Shown here: one piece after another, positions 32,571 through 42,368 of the stretch
How positions within the stretch are numbered: position 1 is the stretch's first letter
Layout: every line of letters begins with the position of its first letter
Source: Ramularia collo-cygni
Taxonomy: Eukaryota > Ascomycota > Dothideomycetes > Mycosphaerellales > Mycosphaerellaceae
Direction: 5' to 3'
DNA: 64,000 nucleotides
Assembly: GCF_900074925.1 (NCBI RefSeq)
Contig: NW_019716258.1
Coordinates: 1,070,989-1,134,988, forward strand
The notes under the pieces: model-generated
What the model saw: only the letters and a program-made list of their open reading frames with translations
The model's database searches: none
What the model was told of the DNA's origin: nothing
Program-made: the position numbers and the translations under genes

Positions 32571-33296
32571 ATGCTGGACCGCTTAGTCAAGCCCTCTATC
32601 GCGAAGCAGCTCCCTTCGCTGTACATATTTCAAGCGGGAGCCCGGCCAGCCATTGTCAGCACACAGCAGCAAACCCGAGCTGCGTCCACATCTTCGCCTC
32701 CCAAAGACTCCGCGATTCCTCGACGTAGAGCAGTCACAATCGTCAATGACACTGGACGGGTTCCCTGGACAAGTCTCAGCCCCGCCGAGAAAATTGCTCG
32801 AACGACACAACAATCCTTCAACTTCGGCATAGTTGCCCTCGGCGTGGTGTTGACTGGCGGCGTCGCTACGGTGCTCTGGCTGGAGGTCTTCTCCACCGAC
32901 AGCAAGACGGCCTTCTTCAATCGTGCTGCTGATCGCATCCGTGCTGATCCCAAGTGTCGCGAGCTGCTGGCCGGAGCGGGAACGCACAGCAAGAGGGAAA
33001 TTAGCGCGTTTGGGGAGCCGAGTTGGAGCAGGTGGGCACGAAACAGGACAGTAGCGAGCAGACTGGAGAAAGATCGTGCGGGAGTCGAGCATCTCCACAT
33101 GCACTTCTACGTTGAAGGGCCAGTTGCGAAGGGAACAGTGCAAGTTCACATGGCAAGAAGGCCGGGCGAAGACTTTGAGTATCAGCTGTTGGCATTGGAT
33201 GTACCTGGACAGACTCGCTACTATCTGGAGGACGCCAACGCGAAGTCGGCGCTCTCGAAGTNGGGTACTCTTTTTGGGATCAACTGGAATAGGTAG
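32571..33296 (+). CDS. TIM21: Mitochondrial import inner membrane translocase subunit Tim21
   Basis: One exon of 241 residues from the ATG at 32571. The first 55 residues are a mitochondrial presequence rich in Arg, Ser and Ala with few acids. NFGIVALGVVLTGGVATVLW (about 87-106) is the single membrane helix. The intermembrane-space domain has FFNRAADRIRADPKCRELL, ISAFGEPSW, VEHLHMHFYVEGP and GTVQVHMARRPGEDFEYQLL, all typical of Tim21. Tim21 binds the TOM complex and couples the presequence translocase to respiratory complexes during lateral sorting of precursors. The downstream TTC36 gene converges on it with 109 bases between. Confidence 0.93.
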   Translation: MLDRLVKPSIAKQLPSLYIFQAGARPAIVSTQQQTRAASTSSPPKDSAIPRRRAVTIVNDTGRVPWTSLSPAEKIARTTQQSFNFGIVALGVVLTGGVATVLWLEVFSTDSKTAFFNRAADRIRADPKCRELLAGAGTHSKREISAFGEPSWSRWARNRTVASRLEKDRAGVEHLHMHFYVEGPVAKGTVQVHMARRPGEDFEYQLLALDVPGQTRYYLEDANAKSALSKXGTLFGINWNR

Positions 33297-33405
33297 CGGC
33301 GGATCTATCACGGCTGGCATAGACGCAAGCGAACGAGGGCATCTACAGATGACGTGAAATCGGGCAGCTCATTCGGTGGCTAGACTGGCAGTTATCTATC
33401 TAACA

Positions 33406-34161
33406 TCAAGTCCCAGCCAACTCCTTCCGCATGGCCTCCTTCACGATGCTCCCACACAGCTTCGCATGCGGATTGGTATGTACCGCAAGAGCTTTGGCGA
33501 CCTCGTTTCCGTACAGTCCCCCCAGGTAAAATAACTTCGAAGCCTCCTCCTCGAATCGCTCACAACTCCATTGTACGGAGTCAAACTCTGTGACCGCCAT
33601 CTCAGTCGACGTGTCGAGATCCTTGAATGCGGCATAGTACAACGCCGCGAGTTGAGTAGTCGACTGCGCTAACAACTTTCCCTGCGTGGCCGACACTCCA
33701 TCCTGTGGTCTTGCTGGAGATGACAGTTCGATGGCCGACTTGAGATCCTCCACCGCCGCAACGCCTGCAGCGCTTCGTTCGATATCAGGACGAGCTCTGG
33801 GCTGACACAGAGTATGCCGGTCACCGAATCGCCATCGGCGGAGTTGGGCCCGATTGTTCCTTGCTGAAGCGTAGTTTGGGTGACAAGAGATCAGATCGTC
33901 GAGAATGGCAATGGCTGATTGGAATGCATCAGATTTCCCCGGAGCGTTGGATGACTTTCCCGACTTCTCGAATTGCTCGATGAAAGCGATGGCTTCCCTC
34001 TCGCGCGCTTTCAGGTGGTTCAGCAGATCAATGTCGAGAATGTGACGGTCAGCTGGAAGACTTGGATCGATCAGAACTTCTGCTCTCCCGGGTGTGCTCT
34101 CTGGATCGAAGACTTGCGCCAGGACTTTAGAGTCGGCCCTGGAGAGTGGTTTCTGGAGCAT
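33406..34161 (-). CDS. TTC36: TTC36-type tetratricopeptide repeat protein
   Basis: One exon of 251 residues. VLAQVFDPESTPG at the start, NYASARNNRAQLRRWRFGD in the centre (about 96-114), AVEDLKSAIELS and the C-terminal NPHAKLCGSIVKEAM follow the layout of animal TTC36 from end to end. The TPR hairpins are degenerate. A fungal insertion sits around residues 115-132 and another around 183-200. The protein is soluble without targeting signals. In mammals TTC36 binds 4-hydroxyphenylpyruvate dioxygenase (HPD) and protects it from STK33/PELI1-driven degradation, and its loss causes tyrosinaemia. Here the neighbouring divergent gene encodes that same enzyme, so a conserved partnership is a reasonable inference. 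Confidence 0.85.
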   Translation of the reverse strand: MLQKPLSRADSKVLAQVFDPESTPGRAEVLIDPSLPADRHILDIDLLNHLKAREREAIAFIEQFEKSGKSSNAPGKSDAFQSAIAILDDLISCHPNYASARNNRAQLRRWRFGDRHTLCQPRARPDIERSAAGVAAVEDLKSAIELSSPARPQDGVSATQGKLLAQSTTQLAALYYAAFKDLDTSTEMAVTEFDSVQWSCERFEEEASKLFYLGGLYGNEVAKALAVHTNPHAKLCGSIVKEAMRKELAGT

Positions 34162-34635
34162 GGTTGCAAGAAGAGATTGATTGATGTGAAGGAGTTTACG
34201 TCGATGATTGATTGAATCAATGGGAGGTTATCATTTATCAGCAAACTGGGGCAACAACTGCTTTCCGTTCTCTCTGCGGCCTACCGACCTTGCCGTGAGG
34301 GCGACAACTGTCAGCGCGGCTTTGTCCTTGTGCCGAGTCGTCGGCTCAGAGAAAATCAAGCCGATTGCGTGGAACTCATCACGTGCAGCGTACACCAACA
34401 AGCCCGGTCTTCGGCTTAGGGCATAAGCCGAGTAATTCAATGGTTTGCTCGGCTCAGCAGATAAATGTTCCACATATACTGCTGACACATGACGAGAGGT
34501 CAGCGGTGTTGAATAAGAACCGCAACAAAGAGAGGCTTAAGAAGACTCCCCTCTCCGTCCTTTGTCCAGATCATCATCACCGATTTTTTACCCGACAATA
34601 GAAATCATTCGCCGAACGTCAGTCAATCGAGGACC
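34162..34635. promoter_or_regulatory. Shared TTC36-HPPD upstream region with clustered TCGGCT motifs
   Basis: 474 bases separate the start codons. Five exact copies of TCGGCT or its complement occur at 34341-34346 (+), 34359-34364 (-), 34411-34416 (+), 34426-34431 (-) and 34449-34454 (+), plus a GCCGA at 34332. TCGGCTTA-GGGCA-TAAGCCGA (34411-34431) is an 8-base inverted repeat, and TCGGCTCAG occurs twice as a direct repeat (34341, 34449). CGG half-sites in inverted pairs suggest a Zn2Cys6 regulator. The expected number of hexamer matches by chance in this span is well below one. Confidence 0.65.
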
Positions 34636-35883
34636 ATGGCACCCGGAGCTTTGCTGGTCACTTTAGGGAGTGGAGCAACCACACCAATGTACGAGTCCGA
34701 NGGCTTTGTAGCTCCTGCCTCTGGCCAACATGTCGAGTATCGTGGCTACGACCATGTAACCTGGTGGGTTGGCAATGCCAAGCAGACGGCACAGTACTAC
34801 ATCACTCGCATGGGCTTTGAGCCAGTCGCATATCGAGGCCTCGAAACAGGATCGAGATTTATCGCCAGCCACGTCGTGCAAAACAACGGAGTCCGCTTCG
34901 TCTTCACATCACCTGTCCGATCATCAAGCCGACAAACACTAAAGGAGGCGCCTGCAAGCGAACAAAAGCTTCTCGACGAAATTTACGATCACCTCGACAA
35001 ACATGGCGATGGCGTCAAAGATGTAGCCTTTGAAGTCGATGATGTGCGTGCGGTGTACCAGAATGCAATCATAAATGGCGCCGAATCAGTAAGCGCACCG
35101 CGCACCGATTCGTCCGACGAAGGCGAGGTTCTCCTGGCCTCAATAAGGACTTATGGCGACACCACCCACACCTTCATCCAGCGCATGTCATACACCGGTC
35201 CCTTCCTCCCCGGCTTCCGCGCAGTAACATCCGCCGACCCAGCCAACAAGTACCTCCCGTCCATTCACCTCGAAGCCATCGACCACTGCGTTGGCAACCA
35301 AGACTGGGATGAGATGAATGATGCATGTGATTTCTACGAACGCTGTCTTGGCTTCCATCGTTTCTGGAGTGTAGACGACAAGGACATCTGCACAGACTTT
35401 TCCGCGCTCAAGTCCATCGTCATGAGCTCACCCAACAAAATTGTCAAGATGCCCATCAACGAGCCTGCTCTTGGTAAGAAGAAATCTCAGATCGAGGAGT
35501 ACGTCGATTTCTACAACGGTCCCGGCATTCAACACATTGCACTGCGGACCGAGAACATCATCGGAGCGGTGTCGAATCTGAGGGCGAGAGGAGTCGAGTT
35601 CATCAGTGTGCCGGAGACATACTACGAGAACATGAGGCTGCGATTGAAGCAGGCTGGTATGCAACTCAACGAGTCCTTTGAGACGATTCAGAAGTTGAAC
35701 ATTCTGATCGATTTTGATGAGGGTGGGTATCTGCTGCAACTGTTCACGAAGCCTTTGATGGATCGACCGACGGTGTTTATCGAGATTATTCAGAGAAACA
35801 ACTTTGACGGGTTCGGAGCTGGAAACTTCAAGAGCCTGTTCGAGGCAATTGAGAGGGAGCAGGATGCGAGAGGAAACCTTTGA
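34636..35883 (+). CDS. HPD: 4-hydroxyphenylpyruvate dioxygenase (tyrosine catabolism)
   Basis: One exon of 415 residues. The Fe(II) ligands are visible: His217 (LEAIDHCVGN), His300 (GPGIQHIALRT) and Glu383 (FIEIIQR). DLDTSSAP-type C-terminal features of the vicinal oxygen chelate fold, DFDEGGYLLQLFTKP and NNFDGFGAGNFKSLFEAIE, are in place, as is GFEPVAYRGLETGSR near the N-terminus. The enzyme converts 4-hydroxyphenylpyruvate to homogentisate with O2 and release of CO2. In fungi the product is either degraded to fumarate and acetoacetate or polymerises into pyomelanin. The other pathway genes (homogentisate dioxygenase, fumarylacetoacetase, maleylacetoacetate isomerase) are not in this window; the GST at 40288 does not look like the isomerase. 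The start codon follows TCGAGGACC. Confidence 0.97.
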   Translation: MAPGALLVTLGSGATTPMYESXGFVAPASGQHVEYRGYDHVTWWVGNAKQTAQYYITRMGFEPVAYRGLETGSRFIASHVVQNNGVRFVFTSPVRSSSRQTLKEAPASEQKLLDEIYDHLDKHGDGVKDVAFEVDDVRAVYQNAIINGAESVSAPRTDSSDEGEVLLASIRTYGDTTHTFIQRMSYTGPFLPGFRAVTSADPANKYLPSIHLEAIDHCVGNQDWDEMNDACDFYERCLGFHRFWSVDDKDICTDFSALKSIVMSSPNKIVKMPINEPALGKKKSQIEEYVDFYNGPGIQHIALRTENIIGAVSNLRARGVEFISVPETYYENMRLRLKQAGMQLNESFETIQKLNILIDFDEGGYLLQLFTKPLMDRPTVFIEIIQRNNFDGFGAGNFKSLFEAIEREQDARGNL

Positions 35884-38427
35884 GCGATTCATGAGTTCTG
35901 TTTGTGTGGATGCGTTGAAAGCGAGACACAGAGTTAGCGAAGGTCCCAGAATGAATAATGACATGTGCTCTTACCGAAACTCTTCACTTTATGGTATGAT
36001 TTGACGACCACATGTAAGGCATGAAATTTGAAAAGGACGAGTAAAAGTGGGTCCATGATGAGTGACTAAGCTGACGCGGTCGCGGTCCTGCTTAGTCGGG
36101 ACATCACCGTCAACAAAGGGAAAAGGAGAAGAACAGGAACTTGGGCACCATGAAGGACGGAGACCGAGATCCAAATCATACGATCTTTTGGCAATGACAT
36201 AGCCTCGAAAGATCGCGGCCACATCATCTAATCCTGCACATGTGGTAATTAATATTGCCGGTTCACGGAAACATCACGGCAGGATAGGGACTTAGGGGCC
36301 CTGGCTTCGTAACAAGACTTGATCAACGAGGATTCGGCGTCGCTGCCACGACTCCTTCTGCCCAGAGCAGAGCAGCGTACACCCGGCTCAACACACATAC
36401 ACGTTGTGTCATACCCCGATACTCGTCAACCAGCGTTTGCGAAACCGCCCTGTGGAACAAATCTCCAAGACCTTCATCTGCGACGCAGAGCCATGTTAAT
36501 CTAGATGTACCTCGAATGTACCTTTTGAGATTACATTGACGAGGTTCTGAGAAGCTTGAATCGTTGTAGGTACCAATGTACCCAACGCTCAATGAACCAC
36601 CATCGCGCGATCACAATAACCCGGGAACATCAAGTCATGCTTGACCATCCACATTGTTGCAGGTCNGCAAACGGCTACGGACGAGGAATCAGTGTGCCCT
36701 TCGTAGCTGGGGCCCAGGGCGTTACACTGAAGCAGGCGTGGATGAGATATCTCATGGTCTATGTTGTCCGCATTGGATTGCAGAAGCAAGCGTTGTTTTC
36801 CACACCATTATTGGCATCTCTTCGCTCCCGTCGAGCGGAAAGGTGTTGGCAAATCACTCTTTGCATCGCAAGATTGGCGTGCCACTCAAACGCCACTGTT
36901 ACGGTTGGGTTGTCGACAAACGAAGGACACCGGATGTTGACCATTCTGGNGTCAGCTTGTTATTTCGCATGGTATGTTCTGTGCGCAGTTCCCGAATCAG
37001 CCTTTTGTCCCAAAGAGGAGATATTGAGGTTCGGGCACTTTTCCGCGAATCTTTTATTACGGACATATCTCGCCCGCAAGGAACTACTCCTCCGAGGACA
37101 CTAGTCAATCTTGTAGCATGGCTGGTCGCGCGGAACTCGTTTGCAGGCCAGAAGTGCCCAACTACTCAAGGCTTCTTTGCTCCACAAGCGGCAAATCCAA
37201 TTCATCCTTCGCATGGCTTGCGCGGCGCGCCGGACAAATCGCAAAGTGACGAACACCATCGCAATGTGACGACCACCATCGCTATTTNCGCACAGTATTC
37301 GCCAAAGATGTGCCCTCGGTTAACAGAATGGTGATCCACGAAGATCAACAACTCCCACCAAACATCTCCGCATGGTGATCGGTCTGCCATCGGCAACAGG
37401 CACGGCTACAAGATGTGGGACAACTGCGGCAAATGCGTCAAACACGTCGGATCACACATGCAGAGCCTTGTAAGCTGCAATTGTAGGACCCCGGTCGATG
37501 CAGTCATCTAGATGCCCGAGCTGAAACCCAGTTCAAAAGTTACCACTTTCGCTCGAGAGATTCTCGCAAGGCCGACTTGTCAATGATGGCGACTTGTGTC
37601 TACGAGGCTGGCATCGAAGCCCTGGGCTGAAGCAGAACCACATCATCAAATCTGTGTAACTTTTGACTCGCCGACGACGGACAGAAAGACAATTTGCCAC
37701 CGATCTTCGGACTCTGGGGACGCCGTTTGGTTTCCCCAGAAGCGTTTCGCGGGGAAGGGCGCTAGCCATCCTTTAACCCCAGAATCCACAAACGCCTGTG
37801 CATCCGTCTGTCCGGTACACAACCGCGACAGTTCTCCTGTTCGCACAGCGTTGTCACACGAGCGGGATGGGATGATCGCACGATCTCTACCTGCCACGAC
37901 GGAGTTCTCGTGCCTGCCCTGTTTGCTGCTCATATTACTTGAGCACTGAGTGTCAGCCAACAAGGTTCTACGTGCACCATGGCATCGGCGGTCCAGTAGT
38001 CCGGGCTGTTCGCTCGTCTGGAGCTAAGGGAAAAAGCTTCGGCATGCTCCAACCAACGGTGACCACGAACGGTTGGAACGCTACACCTCTTTTGNAAGCT
38101 ACCAGGGCACATCATCACATGCACGCGGCGAGCGGGCGTCAGGTGGACGCGAGGCGAACGAGCTCTGTTGCTTCGGCGTTCGAATTTGGCGTCCTGGAGA
38201 CGATCTCCTTTCTCCCAGGGCCAAAGCGCAACGCATGGTAAACTGCTAGGCAAGTCTCGGTCATGGTGCGGAGCTGCGATGATCTGTGCTTGACGGCAAT
38301 CATAAGATGGAAGCTCGCCCCTGTCCTAAGATTGCTTCGTCTGCATCTGTAGTCTGCTGTGTCGTTGTAGCAGAACTCTTAGCACTTGGTCGCTCGGGCC
38401 TTCCATCAGCCATTGGAACCAACTGCC
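35884..38427. other. 2.5-kb region without recognisable genes
   Basis: The longest frames (36556-37104, 182 codons; 36654-37334, 226 codons with N) overlap in different phases and have no family resemblance or steady composition. A 20-bp tandem duplication lies at 37241-37280. The right end is the promoter of the acetate-type transporter gene, with an ATTGG (inverted CCAAT) at 38412. Confidence 0.55.
37241..37280. repeat. 20-bp tandem duplication
   Basis: GCAAAGTGACGAACACCATC is followed directly by GCAATGTGACGACCACCATC, two mismatches. It lies in sequence without a gene. Confidence 0.75.
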
Positions 38428-39529
38428 ATGTCTTCTCAGACCGCCAACAATTACCAGACAACGCAGAACAACACCAACCTATCCCCCGACGGACCTCTTG
38501 AGAAGGATTACGGTAACGGTAAGCAAGAGCAATAATCGCATTGAGTACAACAAAGCTAAGTGCAACTCTCAAGGCTACCACCTCGACAACAACATGGACG
38601 CCGATACCGCTCTGAGGAAGATTCAGACTTCTGGAAGCATCTCCATCTCACCGGAGTTGTTCGAGAAGATCTATCTTTCTCCCCAGAACAAGGTTGCTGG
38701 TGACCTTCGCAAGACCTTTGGTANCCCCACACCATTGGCCCTCGTTGGTTTCTTGCTCTGCCTCTCCCCCCTCTCGTGTATCTTGATGGGATTCCGAGGT
38801 GCAGGACCCATTGGAAACGGATCTTCTGGCATTGGCTCTTACTTCTTCTTCGGTGGTCTTTTGATGATTTTGGGCGCTCTTGGAGAGGTGAGCATACTGT
38901 TGGCTTCGGCTACTTCGGGCCATTCACTGACACCTACCCAGTTCATCCTCGGAAACACGTTCCCATTCATCGTCTTCGCCTCCTTTGGTGCTTTCTGGCT
39001 CACGTTCGCTGCCACTCTCCAGCCCTTCTATTCGGCGTTCGAGAACTACATTGGCACTTCGGTGGGCGGCTCAGCCACTGAAATGAGCAAGACTGGGTTG
39101 GACTCCCGTCCATTCAACGCCTCCTTCGGTTCGTGATATAGACTCATACGCACCACGATTTATCACTGACGTCGTCTAGCATTCTTCCTCGTCTTCATGG
39201 CCGTGTTGTGCTTCCTCTACATGATCCTCGCCCTCCGAACCAACTTGGTCTTCTTCCTGATCTTCCTCTTCCTCGTTCCAGCCTTTGGTCTCCTCGCAAA
39301 CGCCTTCTTCATGCAAGCAGACAACTACGCTACTACCACGGCCGCTGTCGCTACACAGCTTCAAGCTGCTGGTGCATGTGCTTTTGTGGTCAGCATGCTG
39401 GGATGGTANATCTGGTTTGCGATCATGTTGGCTTCTCTGGACTTCCCCTTCCAGCTCCCAGTTGTCGACTTGTCGCGATTCGTCAAGGGTGCTTCCGAGA
39501 AGGCGAAGCATGGAGCGCACGAGGCTTGA
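38428..39529 (+). CDS. GPR1/FUN34/YaaH (acetate transporter) family membrane protein
   Basis: Three exons, 38428-38518, 38574-39128 and 39180-39529, give 331 residues. The polar N-terminus (about 70 residues) precedes DLRKTFGxPTPLALVGFLLC, where the family NPxG-type signature starts helix 1. Further helices follow: PLSCILMGFRG, YFFFGGLLMILGALGEVSIL, NTFPFIVFASFGAFWLTFA, then AFFLVFMAVLCFLYMILALR, NLVFFLIFLFLVPAFGLLAN and CAFVVSMLGW. Six membrane segments are consistent with yeast Ato1-3 and Yarrowia Gpr1. These transport acetate or ammonium at the plasma membrane and are tuned to acetate stress. The second intron lies between the third and fourth helices. A TAN codon near the end is probably Tyr, since a stop would remove the conserved last segment. 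Confidence 0.9.
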
Positions 39530-40287
39530 TTGTGTTGAGAACGAGTTGATGACCCAGATGCCCTGGACGATATCTAATGCATGGTACCAAGTGCTATTTC
39601 ATAGCAGAACAGAATGCAATGAATAGTCAAAAATTCAATTAATACTACTTTACTTCTGCTCCATGTACCGTCCTGGCCTGCCAGGGATGTCTTTTCCAGC
39701 CCAAAAGTGAAAAGCAAAGGGATCAGCGATGCTGTACTTTCAGGCGCGCGTAAATGAGAGCTTCGACGCGCTCTTCCCGAGCCCCCAGCAGTTCCGAAGC
39801 CGCATGGAGAATTCCTCGTTGATAGCGTCTTCCACGGAGGACGACCCCGAATCGAACGTCACTTTCTCTTGCATTCCCCGCCTCAGGTGTGCGCAAGACC
39901 CTGCCACTCGTTCCGATCGTCGAGTCAATGGCATCGAAGAGTCATTGCGGGGCTGGCTCCACACGACATAAAGGGAACGCCCACGCTCACATGTGCACGC
40001 CACACATCCCAGAACCGTGGACTCCGCTTTCGCCTCTGCGGTATAGATCGACACCGACGAGCGGGGATGAGCTCTGTGATCGCCATGTGTCAAGAGAGCT
40101 ATAGCTGTGGGGTTTCGCCCCGCCTGAAACTTCCATTGAATCGCCACAGAGACTGTGGAATTTCGTGGGAGAATATGCGAAGTGCCGTTCGTTGCGGACA
40201 ATGGAGTGTGAGTGGTGTTTGTAGTTCTCTTTCTCCTAGCTTTTGAGCAGTCGAGCATATCTGTATGGTACAACGAGCTCTTTCAAA
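39530..40287. other. Intergenic, no supported gene
   Basis: A minus-strand frame at 39740-40273 (177 codons) covers much of it but resembles no family. The right part is the GST promoter. No repeats recognised. Confidence 0.5.
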
Positions 40288-41074
40288 ATGTCTTCTTCTT
40301 CGAGCATCAAACTTCATTTTCTCCAAGCCTCACGTTGCATTCGAACGGCTTGGCAGCTTCAAGAGCTTGGTCTCCCTTATGATTTTACGTTCAGTGAGNG
40401 GATCAATGGAACGGGGCCTGCTCCACCAGAGTTCAAACAGGCCGGAGGTGGACTAGGAAAGTTTCCTACGTTAGTAGAGACGGTATAAAAAGCTGTTGAA
40501 GGTGGTGGGGATGACTGACTTGAGCACCATGTAGGCTAGAAGATGGAGGCAAGTTCTACTACGAGAGTGGGAGCATTTGCGAGTACGTCCTCAAGTCTCC
40601 TTCCTCCACATCGTGCATCATACTCAAGAGCATTCCAGGTACCTCGAGGACAGATACGACACTCAACACCGACTTCTCCCCGCGCCCGGCGATCCAAAGC
40701 GCTACGAGATCTTGCAATGGGTCCACNCAGCAGAGGCTACCTTCATGCTCCACGGTCTCGCGATTCTCTACACCAGGTGGTTTCAGAAAGACGGCGACCC
40801 GAAGAAGACGGAGGAAGGGCTCAGCCCGAACATGATCAAAGACCTCGATTATCTCGAGGCAGAGCTGAGTAAAGGCAATGGGAAATTCATCGTTGGAGAT
40901 AGTCTCACAGTTGCGGATATAATGATGGAGTTCTCGGCTGATTTTGTTCTTGTTCGTGAGTTGGGGACCAAAGGAAAGAGTTGGCCGAAGATCAATGAGT
41001 GGCTGAAGAACTGCCATGAAATAAAGACATACCAGGAGGCTGTGCAGAAGACTGGATACACATTAGATCGTTGA
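40288..41074 (+). CDS. Glutathione S-transferase
   Basis: Three exons, 40288-40469, 40535-40582 and 40639-41074, give 221 residues. The N-terminal thioredoxin-like domain starts KLHFLQASRCIRTAWQLQEL, continues LGKFPTLEDGGKFYYESGSI (cis-Pro and the Glu-Ser pair that hold glutathione) and CEYLEDRYD. The all-helical C-domain has GKFIVGDSLTVADIMMEF, the N-capping and hydrophobic staple motif. The layout is that of fungal Gtt1-like enzymes, which conjugate glutathione to electrophiles or reduce peroxides. Ser or Cys in SRC near residue 15 may be catalytic. The middle exon is 48 bases. I see no targeting signal, so it is probably cytosolic. Confidence 0.88.
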
Positions 41075-41758
41075 AGGATATGAGGAGAAAGTAACAGATG
41101 AACAGGATACAGTGGCAGTACGATGTGATCCTTTGATAGTTACGGGAATGCAATGGTCTGCCTTGTGGCGAGATGGAATAGATCGCGTACCGATCCAATT
41201 CATACAATGCGGTCGCGCGTTGGAAGAGGGCGAGTACGCTGGAACGTGGCCCAATTCGAACCGAATCTCTGATCCTAGGCGCGGCAACGAGTTTGCATGA
41301 ACAGCTTTTCGTGTCAGTTCTTGGTTGCAGTCCTTTGTCTTCCAGGCACAGGAGATATCGATGCATCGAATTCCATGACCGGAACGCTGAGCAAGCCATG
41401 CCAGGATCTCTTGTTCTTTGCGCTGACTTGATATTTGGTCGAAGCACTTTGCAAGACGATGTGCTACGAATTCGCCTCCCTATCGGTTCCCAGAAAGAAA
41501 GGACGAGAGTAGACTTCACCAACGACGCTAACCTGCGATGCGGGCGGAGACGCTGCCGGCGACGACCGGCCGTGCTGCTACTCTCGCATCTCTCATGAGT
41601 TGAACGCAGATATTCAAGAACGCAAGGCCATCGTCGCTGACAGAGAAGCTCAGTTCATCAGTCAATGGGTCCGCAAGCCATATCTGGGCCAGGAAGCAAG
41701 CTCGTAGCGATTCGCGTGATGTCTGCGCGAATGTCAAGTGGTAAGGAACCTCACAACA
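41075..41758. other. Intergenic, no supported gene
   Basis: The 3' flanks of the GST gene and of the small minus-strand gene meet here. Frames up to 176 codons exist but lack coding character. Confidence 0.5.
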
Positions 41759-42140
41759 CTAGAGGTCTCTCAGAACTTTGGCAACGGCCTCACGAGCGTG
41801 TTGTAACTCCTTGTCGATGCCATCCTGGTGAGCGACCTTTACAGTCCCGTGTAGATTGAGCAGATCCTTGGCCCGATTTAGGTCCTGGTCGTTGTTATCA
41901 TCGCTTGCAGCGGCCGTTGAACCCTCAGCTCCCATGGTTGCATCTGGCTTTGGAGGTCTGGCTGAGACGAGCGCAAGGGCTGCCTCCGCATCCTGATGAA
42001 GTTAGAAACGGCGTAGAATGCTTGTCAATGTGTTCTACTCACGCAGATGCTCAGGGTTGTCATATCCTATTGACAAGGTCAGGGGCATTCATGACAGCGA
42101 TGCGTGCGTTACTCACGGATAGGAACTCAGCGACCCTCAT
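41759..42140 (-). CDS. Small conserved-looking protein of unknown function, split into tiny exons
   Basis: Three exons, 42140-42117 (24 bases), 42066-42043 (24 bases) and 41992-41759, separated by two 50-base introns with GTGAGT donors, encode 93 residues. The start is MRVAEFLS, then DMTTLSIC, then DAEAALALVSARPPKPDATM. The C-terminal half is helical (DLNRAKDLLNLHGTVKVAHQ, KELQHAREAVAKVLRDL). No signal peptide or membrane segment. It may be a subunit of a larger complex, given its size and amphipathic helices. An alternative start at the Met in exon 2 is possible. It is divergent from the PWI gene, with 228 bases between. Confidence 0.55.
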
Positions 42141-42368
42141 GATGATGAATGTGGGTAGTGTGCTGATGTAGGTAGTAGCGTGGGTAGANCTGTGGTGATG
42201 TCGAGCAACTCGGTCCGGCCGAGCTAGGGTGGGCTGGAGCTCCCCCGTGGACAAAACACGCCCGCTTCCCAATTCCACCTCCACCTTCTCTCCCTCACTT
42301 GCACAGCCATTGGATCTGGTCCACGACATTGTCATCGCCATCGCCATCGCTCCGCAGAGCTCGAAACC

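Noticed and set aside
36556..37334. Two overlapping plus-strand frames of 182 and 226 codons
   Set aside because: They overlap in different phases, and neither shows a domain, signal or splice structure.
39740..40273. 177-codon minus-strand frame next to the GST gene
   Set aside because: No family resemblance, basic throughout, and it runs into the GST promoter.
33406..41074. Homogentisate-pathway gene cluster around HPPD
   Set aside because: Only HPPD is present. The GST at 40288 has the layout of Gtt1-like enzymes and not of maleylacetoacetate isomerase, and no homogentisate dioxygenase or fumarylacetoacetase is found.
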